A DNA stretch of 64,000 nt from Brachybacterium timonense (GTDB lineage: Bacteria > Actinomycetota > Actinomycetes > Actinomycetales > Dermabacteraceae). The stretch covers positions 1,850,832 to 1,914,831 of the forward strand of contig NZ_LT984895.1 of assembly GCF_900258505.1 (NCBI RefSeq), in the 5' to 3' direction. Below, piece after piece: positions 58,501 to 64,000 of the stretch; positions within the stretch are counted from its first letter, which is position 1; the number at the start of each line of letters is the position of its first letter. Both the position numbers and the translations under genes were made by a program. The notes beneath the pieces were generated by a model that saw nothing but the letters and a program-made list of their open reading frames with translations, did not search any database and was not told where the DNA came from.

Positions 58501-61500
58501 GAGGTCTCGACCTCAGTTCCGAGCTCACCCTTCTGGTCGACGACCTTCTCGCCGGCAGGCAGAGAGTCGTCAAAGACGACCTCGGTTTCGAACGGAATCG
58601 GTTTCTCGGTCTTGGTCACGAGCTCGCTCGGTGCCAGGCCGGGGCCGTACTCCACGATCCGCTTGACGGGTTCCTTGGTGGTCTCTTCCTCGACTACCTC
58701 GGCTTGGTCACCCTTAGCGGTAAACTTGGCGGTGTAGGTCTTCTCGCCGTTCTCGCCTTCCTGAACAACCCGGGTTTCACCTGGCTTCAGGTCCGGATTC
58801 TCGCGGACCTCAGTCGGGAACGGGATCGGGACCTTCCAGGTCACTTCCTTAGCACTTGCAGCGGGCTTTGTGCCGACAACGACGACCTCGTTGACCGGAG
58901 CCTTGGTCTGTTCCCAGCTACCGTCCTTGTTCTGTTTCTCCTTGCCTGGCTCACCCTTGGTTTCAACTTTGTATTCACCGGCAGGGATGGAGTCGTCGTA
59001 CTTGTACTCGACCGTGAATGGAACCTCGCGCTCCGGAACGCCGACGACGTTCACCACAGCGTAAGTGATATCAGTCGAGCCGTCCTCGTAGGTCACAGTA
59101 ACCGGAATCTTGACCTGATCGCCCGGCTTCGCATCTGCTGGTGCAGTTGCGGTGATCTGGCCATTGTCGTCAATGCTGACATTCCAACCGGCGGGAACAT
59201 CCCCCAACGTGTAGGGGTTGTCCTTCGCAACATTGACATTGTCCGGCTTGTCCAGAGTCACAGGCAGTGTTGCGGTATCACCCGGGTACACCGTTTGTAC
59301 GGGGTAGGTCGGTTCCGCTTCCCAGTTGTTGCTCAGCTTCACCACGGTGGTGACAGGCGCCTGAGTGGTCAAACCGCCCGGGGCGTTGACCGTCACCGTG
59401 ACGGTGTTCTTGTCCCCCGGCTTAGCGTCAGCAGGTGGGGTCGCGGAGACCTCACCGGTCTTCGGGTCAATGCTGTACTTCCAGCCGTTGACGTCCTGAG
59501 TAAGAACCGGCTTGCCATTCTTGGTTCCGAAGGAGAAGGTCGAGTCGTCAGGCGCGTCTTCAACCTGGTGCTTCACTTCCTGGCCAGGAGCGGTGGTCTG
59601 CACGTTGTAGTTCGCCTTGATGTCGCCCTTGATAACGACGACGGTGCCAACGACGGTCTGGGGCTTCTGCTTGCCTTCGTCGCTGTAGTGAGCCAGGACC
59701 GGAACGTTGAGGATGTCGCCTTCCTGCGCACCCTTCGGGATCGTGGTCGTGATCTCGCCGGTCTTCTCGTCAACGAAGACGGTCCACGTCTTACCGTCCT
59801 TGCTCGTGAGCGTGGTCTGGTTGGTGCCATCCTCGAAGGTGTAGCGCGTCGGGGCCTCATCGGTGGTGTTACCGCTCAGGCCGCGCTCCGGAATCTCGGG
59901 GGTGAGGCTGACGCTTGCGTTCGGCTGACCAGTCACCGTGTCGTAGGTCGGGATCTTGATGTCCACGATCGCCTGGAACTGGACCTCAATCTCATCCGTG
60001 GTCTGATCCGGGTAGGTTGCCTTCACCTTCGGGGTGATGACGGTTCCCGGTGCAACAGAGTCGTCCGCTTTCGCGGTGACCTTGCCAGTCTCATCGACCG
60101 TCACGGTCCAGCCAGCCGGGACAGTGGACTCGTCGACCTCGAACGTGGCCGGGTGGACCGGCTTGTGGCCCTTCATGATCGACTTGGTGCCCACCTGGGC
60201 GGTGATGTCTTCGTTCAGCTTGCCCTTGGACAAGCCCGGACGCACCAGGTCGGTGACCTGCGTGTTGTTCGGGTCGACAACCACGAGCAGCTCGAGCTTG
60301 TCGGTGGAACCGTTGGAGTACTCCACTGTGATGACAGGGCGTGCGAAGGTACCCGGCTTCGGTTCTTCCGGAGCGGTGACGGTGACGTTGTAGTTTTCGT
60401 CCATCTCGACGGTCCAGCCCTCGTAGACGTACTTCTCGTCCAGCGAGACCTTGGCTTCGAAACCGCCGTCAGCCTTCTTCTTCGCCAGGTCCTTGATCAG
60501 GTCAGGGGTCTGGGTGAAGGTGACCTTCTGCGGCTCGGTAGCCAGCGGGCCGGTGGGGCTGTCAACGCCCGAGATGATCGTGGCGTCCGTCTTGTCGTAC
60601 TGCGGGGAGTGGTACTCGGTGTCGTCCAGGGAGAATGCCTTGGAGTCGATGACGTTCGCCTTGTTGTAGCGGTTCAGCGAGTTGGAGCTGTCGAAGGTAG
60701 CGCCTTCGCCGAAGTTGTTGTTCTCAGCAGCCGCCTGGAGCTGGTCCACGCTGCGCGGCTTGGCCAGAACGGAGAAGTTCACGTTTTTGTCAGTCGCCAG
60801 ATCGGTACCGCGGTACTCGGGCCACGTGAAGTAGATGTCGCCGTTGTCCGCGATACGTAGCAGCTTCTCGCCGCCGGACGCTGCCGGGTCTGTGGTGCCG
60901 ATGAACTGGCCGTTGCCGTCGTAGGCTTCCACGACCATGCGAGACATGGAATCGTCCGTGCCGCCGTTCACAACAGCAGGAACGTTGATCTTACCGACCT
61001 TGGTTTCCGCACCTGGAACGATGACGTGCTTCTCAAAGTTCTGCCAGGAGACCGTGATCTGGTTACATTCGATGTTCTCGCTCGGCCACGGGTTCACGAT
61101 GGCGGTAAAGGTTGCGCTGTCTCCCTGGGTGGCAAACGGAGCGCTAGTGCGGTCTTGCTTATACTTGCCCTGCCAGGCGTAACGTACCGGTTTCGCGGCA
61201 GTGGCCTCAGCGAACTGCTTGACTTTCGCATCGGTCAGTTCCGCGTTGAGGTTCAGGTTCCGCTGTTGCCTAGAAGCAGTAATTCCGAGGAATTCGTCGG
61301 CCTTGTGCGTGACTACCTTGTCACCAAAGGTCTGATCCGCATTCGTGGCGGGAATTTGTGCCGTATCGAGGTACGAACCCATAAGGCCTGAATTGGTGAA
61401 GCTCCAATCAGCGAACGTGCGGTCCTTCGAGTTGTCGAAGGAGACGCTCAAGCCCCAGGCTTTCTTGTCGGGGCTGGTCGCAGACGGCTCAGAGGTATAC

Positions 61501-61772
61501 CAGCTGAAACCAGCCTGGCTGCCCTGCGGAGTGCTTTCCGAGACAACACACGAACCGGCCGGCAGGTCGGAGGCCTTTTGTGCGTCCTGTTCCACGGCTC
61601 CGGCCTTGTCACGGATGCCGCCGGTGAACTCAGCTGCATCAGCCCGCTCCGGCGCGAGGAACCCGTGCGGGAAGGTTCCAAGAGCACCGGCAGCGAGGGC
61701 GACGGCAGAGAGCAAGGCGACTCCGTAGCGCGGTGCACGCCGCAATCGTGTGGATCTACGCGATGAAGCCAT
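55587..61772 (-). CDS. Giant cell-wall-anchored adhesin: Rib/Ig-like domains, G5 repeats, Pro-Glu stalk, LSRTG sorting signal
   Basis: A 2061-residue surface protein. Layout: Sec signal peptide (~1-46, Arg-rich then SAVALAAGALG); a unique N-terminal region (~47-394), probably the binding head; about five Rib/Ig-like repeats (~395-910) sharing a W-x-V followed by PG...Y.DG(S/T).(D/E) pattern; twelve G5-like repeats of ~76 residues (~910-1828), each PF...(D/N)P.L..G...V...G..G followed by (V/I)xVGTK or EYGP; a (P-E-E-P-G)n stalk (~1830-2010); and LSRTGAEIVG (2026-2035) with hydrophobic helix and RRKTRKER tail. LSRTG is a variant of LPxTG, closest to the LAxTG signals of class E sortases. AAAGGA lies 7 nt before ATG 61772. 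Likely attachment or biofilm, as for SasG/Aap-like proteins; that role is inference. Confidence 0.93.
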   Translation of the reverse strand: MASSRRSTRLRRAPRYGVALLSAVALAAGALGTFPHGFLAPERADAAEFTGGIRDKAGAVEQDAQKASDLPAGSCVVSESTPQGSQAGFSWYTSEPSATSPDKKAWGLSVSFDNSKDRTFADWSFTNSGLMGSYLDTAQIPATNADQTFGDKVVTHKADEFLGITASRQQRNLNLNAELTDAKVKQFAEATAAKPVRYAWQGKYKQDRTSAPFATQGDSATFTAIVNPWPSENIECNQITVSWQNFEKHVIVPGAETKVGKINVPAVVNGGTDDSMSRMVVEAYDGNGQFIGTTDPAASGGEKLLRIADNGDIYFTWPEYRGTDLATDKNVNFSVLAKPRSVDQLQAAAENNNFGEGATFDSSNSLNRYNKANVIDSKAFSLDDTEYHSPQYDKTDATIISGVDSPTGPLATEPQKVTFTQTPDLIKDLAKKKADGGFEAKVSLDEKYVYEGWTVEMDENYNVTVTAPEEPKPGTFARPVITVEYSNGSTDKLELLVVVDPNNTQVTDLVRPGLSKGKLNEDITAQVGTKSIMKGHKPVHPATFEVDESTVPAGWTVTVDETGKVTAKADDSVAPGTVITPKVKATYPDQTTDEIEVQFQAIVDIKIPTYDTVTGQPNASVSLTPEIPERGLSGNTTDEAPTRYTFEDGTNQTTLTSKDGKTWTVFVDEKTGEITTTIPKGAQEGDILNVPVLAHYSDEGKQKPQTVVGTVVVIKGDIKANYNVQTTAPGQEVKHQVEDAPDDSTFSFGTKNGKPVLTQDVNGWKYSIDPKTGEVSATPPADAKPGDKNTVTVTVNAPGGLTTQAPVTTVVKLSNNWEAEPTYPVQTVYPGDTATLPVTLDKPDNVNVAKDNPYTLGDVPAGWNVSIDDNGQITATAPADAKPGDQVKIPVTVTYEDGSTDITYAVVNVVGVPEREVPFTVEYKYDDSIPAGEYKVETKGEPGKEKQNKDGSWEQTKAPVNEVVVVGTKPAASAKEVTWKVPIPFPTEVRENPDLKPGETRVVQEGENGEKTYTAKFTAKGDQAEVVEEETTKEPVKRIVEYGPGLAPSELVTKTEKPIPFETEVVFDDSLPAGEKVVDQKGELGTEVETSTQQIVDGKPSGDPTVTTERTKEPTTEKIRVGTKTTGENIETFKAEAPYKVVVKYDPNMPAGESKVTTPGVPGEKTVTIKRDIVNSKPGDPTITEEITKQPVDEVITVGTKPSEASEKVAWTAQVPFDVETRPNPELKPGEIKVVQKGVPGEKTFTADFTAKGDQATVTPEEKQTKDPVNEIIEYGPAAEDTSVVTTVEKPVPFETEIVFDDTLEEGTQVVDQQGELGTEVVTSTQRIVDGKPSGDPTVTTEQTKAPKNAKIRVGTKTTGVITKTVESEVPFGVKVEFDPNLPAGTSEVVAEGKPGKKTITVTQKVTNSQPDGEATIEEKVTEQPVDQVIKVGTKPSEASEKVTWTAQVPFEVETRPNPELKPGEIKVVQKGVPGEKTFTADFTAKGDQASVKPDEKQTKDPVKEIIEYGPAAEDTTVVTKVDKPVPFETEVVFDDTLKEGEQVVDQQGETGIEVVTSTQKIKDGKPDGEPTVTSERTKEPTKQIIRVGTKTEGTHTTEYVKDVPFETEIVFDENLEAGKQVTVQEGKLGKDKVTTTQIIENSKVVDTKTETERVTEPVKKIVKVGTKGTPASTTIEWTESTPFEVEVRVNPELKPGETKVVQEGKPGEVKHTVGVEVDDKGNVTKGEPTTSTVREPVKQIIEVGPATHHETELTDKHTEKTPFDTIVEFDPNLEVGKVVEDQAGAFGEKEVTKTWKLKDGQPVGDPETSEKVLKDPQPRKIRVGAKCTCENPTPEEPGNPEDPENPGTPEEPGNPEEPGEPEEPGNPEEPGNPEDPENPGTPEEPGNPEEPGEPEEPGNPEEPGTPDDPEHPGTPEEPGEPEEPGNPEEPGNPEEPGTPDDPENPGTPEEPGEPEEPGNPEEPGTPEEPDNPEEPGKPEEPGKPGEPEEPGKPGKPGEPEDPGIPGDTPRQPGKPGDRSGSTPPLSRTGAEIVGTAGIAVLLMLGGLGAFILRRKTRKER
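55790..56275 (-). repeat. Tandem 15-bp-based repeat coding the PEEPG stalk
   Basis: DNA coding for PEEPG-type pentapeptides (variants NPEEPG, EPEEPG, TPDDPE, NPEDPE) is iterated over about 490 bp, with longer ~90-150-bp blocks recurring almost unchanged (for example around 55920, 56030, 56130 and 56230). Likely length-variable between strains. Confidence 0.85.
56290..59040 (-). repeat. Twelve G5-type coding repeats
   Basis: Units of about 230 bp. At protein level, the units that begin PSEASEKV(A/T)W and AAEDT(S/T)VVT recur in the same order, showing expansion by duplication of multi-domain blocks (roughly four units per block). Confidence 0.8.
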
Positions 61773-62032
61773 TCATCATTCCTTTGTTCTCATGTAACGG
61801 AGCTGCCACAACCGATCTCACCGAAGGGGAGCGACCTCACGCCTCGGAGTCACAAGGCGCCTTTGCTACACGGATCACTGTCTGCTGGCCGCGGACGAGG
61901 TCGTCGCCATGGATCACCACGGATGTTAGCCCAGCCCAACTCCAGAAGCCATAGCTGAGAGAGGCTGTTCACCGCCCGAGAGGGGAGGTGACCGCCTCAC
62001 CAGAAAGCCTTGCGACCAGGACTTTCGTTCGA
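61711..62032. repeat. 322-bp direct repeat, left copy (target-site duplication)
   Basis: It starts AGCAAGGCGACTCCG and ends CTTTCGTTCGA, and reads the same as 63679-64000 by eye over its length. It contains the first 62 nt of the adhesin gene, its ribosome site and 260 bp upstream. It abuts the left end of the insertion sequence, as a target-site duplication must. Apart from the gene start and a possible TAACAT -10 (61923-61928, minus), nothing more was recognised. Confidence 0.9.
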
Positions 62033-63678
62033 CCTGACTTGGACCTCTCTGGGGTATTCCCTGGGGTTGCGGGTGTATCGGTGCTGGTGGGCGGCTCGCG
62101 CCTGTGTGGAGTGACACACTAAGCGGGTGGTGTTCCTGCGGAAGGTGAGGACGGCGTCGGGGGCGACGGCTGTGCAGATTGCTGAGCGGCGGAACCGTCG
62201 GGATGTGGTCCTGGAGCATCTTGGGTCGGCTCATACCGAAGCCGAGCTCGCCGGCCTGATGCAGGCGGGTCGGGAGAAGATCAACGCTGGTCAGGGCGTC
62301 CTCGACCTGGGGACAGCAACGTCGACGAGCCCCGCAACGATCACGTCGAAGCAGTCCCGGCTGCTGCTGGAGACGCTGCAGTCCGCGTGGGCGGGGCTGG
62401 GGTTCACGGCGATCGGTGATGAAGCATTCTTCCAGCTCGTCGCCGCACGCTTGATCGAGCCGACCTCGATGAGCGACTCCGCCAGAGTGCTGGCGGAGGT
62501 CGGGATCGCCCCGGTACATCGCTCGACGATGAAGCGCTGCCTGGCCCGGATCGCCACAAACGACTACCGCGGCCAGATCGCGAGGAGGTGCTTCGAGCAT
62601 GCCGCGACCAGCGGCGACATCTCGCTGGTACTCTACGACGTCACGACGCTCTATTTCGAGGCGGAGAACGAGGACGCGCTGAGGAAGGTCGGCTACTCGA
62701 AGGAACGCCGCGTGGATCCGCAGATCGTGGTCGGCCTGCTCGTGGACCGGGGCGGGTTCCCGCTGGAGATCGGTTGCTTCGAGGGGAACCATGCTGAAAC
62801 CCGCACGATCGTCCCGATCATCCGCCAGTTCCAGGCCCGCAACGACCTCGCTGACATGGTCGTGGTCGCGGACGCCGGGATGCTCTCGGCGGCCAACCTG
62901 CGCGAGCTCGACGAAGCGGACCTGAAGTTCATCGTCGGCTCACGACAGACGAAAGCCCCGGGTGACCTGGCCAATCACTTCCATTGGAACGGGGACGCAT
63001 TCACCGACGGACAGCTGATCGATACCATCACGCCCCGCCACGGGAACACGAAACCCTCCACGACGAAGCACCGCAAGGAGCCTGTCTGGGACGCAGAGGA
63101 GCATCCCGGGCACTGGCGTTCCATCTGGAGCTACCGCAGCAAGCGTGCCACCCGCGACAATCACACCCTCACCGCGCAGGAGAACCGGGCTCGAGCCGTG
63201 ATCGACGGGGACGCGTCTGTGAAGTCGACCAGATTCGTGAAGACCACCGCGAGCGGCCGGTCCCTCGATACAGCCTCGCTTAAGCGGGCACGAAGTCTGG
63301 TCGGGCTGAAGGGCTACGTCACGAACATTCCTGCCGCCACGATGCCGGCGGCGGAGGTGGTCTCCAGCTATCACGACCTGTGGCATGTTGAGCAGTCATT
63401 CCGGATGAGCAAGACAGACCTGCAGGCCAGGCCCATGTTCCATCGCACCCGTGACGCGATCGAAGCCCACCTCACCATCGTGTTCACGGCCCTGGCGATC
63501 GCGAGACACCTCCAAGCAGTGACCGGGTTCAGCATCCGCAAGATCATCCGGACACTCCGTCCCCTCCAGGACGTCACTATCAGCATCGCCGGGCAAACGA
63601 TCACCGCGAGCCCCGAACTCACCGACGACGCCCGACACATCCTGCACCGAGTGACACACTAAAGAGGTCCAAGTCAGG
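62033..63678 (+). mobile_element. IS1634-family-like insertion sequence, 1646 bp
   Basis: Bounded by a perfect 16-bp inverted repeat CCTGACTTGGACCTCT (62033-62048; complement at 63663-63678). It encodes one DDE transposase whose stop codon touches the right repeat. It is flanked by 322-bp direct repeats. Very long, variable duplications are known for IS1634 itself (Mycoplasma mycoides), which supports the family call. AGTGACACACT occurs in direct orientation near both ends (62110-62120; 63650-63660). Confidence 0.93.
62127..63662 (+). CDS. IS1634-like DDE transposase
   Basis: Complete 511-residue transposase catalysing cut/paste or copy of the element. The acid triad is visible: first Asp in LVLYDVTTLYFEA (~residue 173), second Asp in MVVVADAGMLSAANL (~251), Glu in YHDLWHVEQSFRMSK (~425, the Y-x-x-(R/W)...E...K signature of IS4-like families). 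Start is GTG 62127, 9 bp after the subterminal AGTGACACACT motif. The frame is intact and the flanking duplication unmutated, so the element may still be active. Confidence 0.93.
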   Translation: MVFLRKVRTASGATAVQIAERRNRRDVVLEHLGSAHTEAELAGLMQAGREKINAGQGVLDLGTATSTSPATITSKQSRLLLETLQSAWAGLGFTAIGDEAFFQLVAARLIEPTSMSDSARVLAEVGIAPVHRSTMKRCLARIATNDYRGQIARRCFEHAATSGDISLVLYDVTTLYFEAENEDALRKVGYSKERRVDPQIVVGLLVDRGGFPLEIGCFEGNHAETRTIVPIIRQFQARNDLADMVVVADAGMLSAANLRELDEADLKFIVGSRQTKAPGDLANHFHWNGDAFTDGQLIDTITPRHGNTKPSTTKHRKEPVWDAEEHPGHWRSIWSYRSKRATRDNHTLTAQENRARAVIDGDASVKSTRFVKTTASGRSLDTASLKRARSLVGLKGYVTNIPAATMPAAEVVSSYHDLWHVEQSFRMSKTDLQARPMFHRTRDAIEAHLTIVFTALAIARHLQAVTGFSIRKIIRTLRPLQDVTISIAGQTITASPELTDDARHILHRVTH

Positions 63679-63740
63679 AGCAAGGCGACTCCGTAGCGCG
63701 GTGCACGCCGCAATCGTGTGGATCTACGCGATGAAGCCAT
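63679..63740 (-). pseudogene. Duplicated 5' end of adhesin gene
   Basis: ATG 63740 with the first 20 codons and 2 nt (MASSRRSTRLRRAPRYGVAL) of the adhesin, with its ribosome site, cut off by the insertion sequence. The frame reads on for ~94 more codons antisense to the transposase, to 63396, making a possible 114-residue chimera without meaning as a protein. Confidence 0.85.
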
Positions 63741-64000
63741 TCATCATTCCTTTGTTCTCATGTAACGGAGCTGCCACAACCGATCTCACCGAAGGGGAGC
63801 GACCTCACGCCTCGGAGTCACAAGGCGCCTTTGCTACACGGATCACTGTCTGCTGGCCGCGGACGAGGTCGTCGCCATGGATCACCACGGATGTTAGCCC
63901 AGCCCAACTCCAGAAGCCATAGCTGAGAGAGGCTGTTCACCGCCCGAGAGGGGAGGTGACCGCCTCACCAGAAAGCCTTGCGACCAGGACTTTCGTTCGA
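63679..64000. repeat. 322-bp direct repeat, right copy (target-site duplication)
   Basis: The same sequence as 61711-62032. It starts at the base after the right inverted repeat and reaches its last expected base exactly at the window edge. Confidence 0.88.

Noticed and set aside
56499..60860. Very long open frame (about 1450 codons) opposite the adhesin gene
   Set aside because: It is a mirror of the repetitive, codon-biased adhesin sequence: Leu/Arg/Asp-rich without domains, signal or ribosome site.
61773..62032. Possible riboswitch in the adhesin leader
   Set aside because: Several GC-rich stems are possible, but I could not match the conserved cores of the c-di-AMP (ydaO) or other known riboswitches.

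Overview
The window is high-GC DNA with the gene content and gene order of an actinobacterium. The fused oleBC gene, the DUF222-HNH gene, Tat-exported proteins, a Gram-positive sortase-anchored adhesin and many leaderless-looking genes suggest the order Micrococcales, perhaps Dermabacteraceae. The family-level placement is inference. No rRNA, tRNA or CRISPR array was seen.

Left part (1-25 kb). A conserved housekeeping block reads leftwards: hrcA-dnaJ-rsmE, then HIT-phoH-ybeY-CBS/DUF21-era, then leuA, then recO-uppS (uppS runs off the left edge). Accessory cargo interrupts it at three points: a DUF222-HNH gene plus a membrane-protein/winged-helix pair (12.2-14.9 kb), two paralogous Tat-secreted proteins (5.6-7.7 kb), and an EamA exporter with a divergent hypothetical gene (1.7-3.5 kb). 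A CIRCE element precedes hrcA. Right of it lie a DUF3097 gene, a DUF4870 gene and a tightly overlapping leftward run: lepA, an unknown gene, a MOSC gene, hemW and a membrane protein.

Middle part (25-41 kb). An alpha-E/circularly permuted ATP-grasp pair is followed by a PemK-like gene, rpsT with a strong terminator, a dienelactone-hydrolase-like gene, and the DNA-uptake and replication genes comEA-comEC-(11-codon leader ORF)-holA. An oleA-oleBC-oleD operon then encodes head-to-head long-chain olefin synthesis: OleA condenses two acyl-CoAs, OleD reduces the beta-ketoacid, OleC makes the beta-lactone and OleB decarboxylates it. A TIM-barrel isomerase-like gene and thymidine kinase follow.

Right part (41-64 kb). 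This holds putA (proline to glutamate), a Tat-exported GH76 hydrolase, a UTP-glucose-1-phosphate uridylyltransferase, metG, tag, a siderophore-interacting flavoprotein with an operator-like palindrome, a phytoene-desaturase-like FAD enzyme, and two membrane proteins. A 2061-residue cell-wall adhesin follows (Rib/Ig-like domains, twelve G5-like repeats, a Pro-Glu stalk and an LSRTG sorting signal). Directly upstream of the adhesin sits an IS1634-type insertion sequence flanked by a perfect-looking 322-bp direct duplication of the adhesin promoter and first codons. This is an unusually long target-site duplication.

A recurring theme is a -10-like TAnnnT hexamer ending 6-7 nt before the start codon, with no Shine-Dalgarno sequence. 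It occurs at about a dozen genes and implies widespread leaderless transcription. I used it to choose several start codons.
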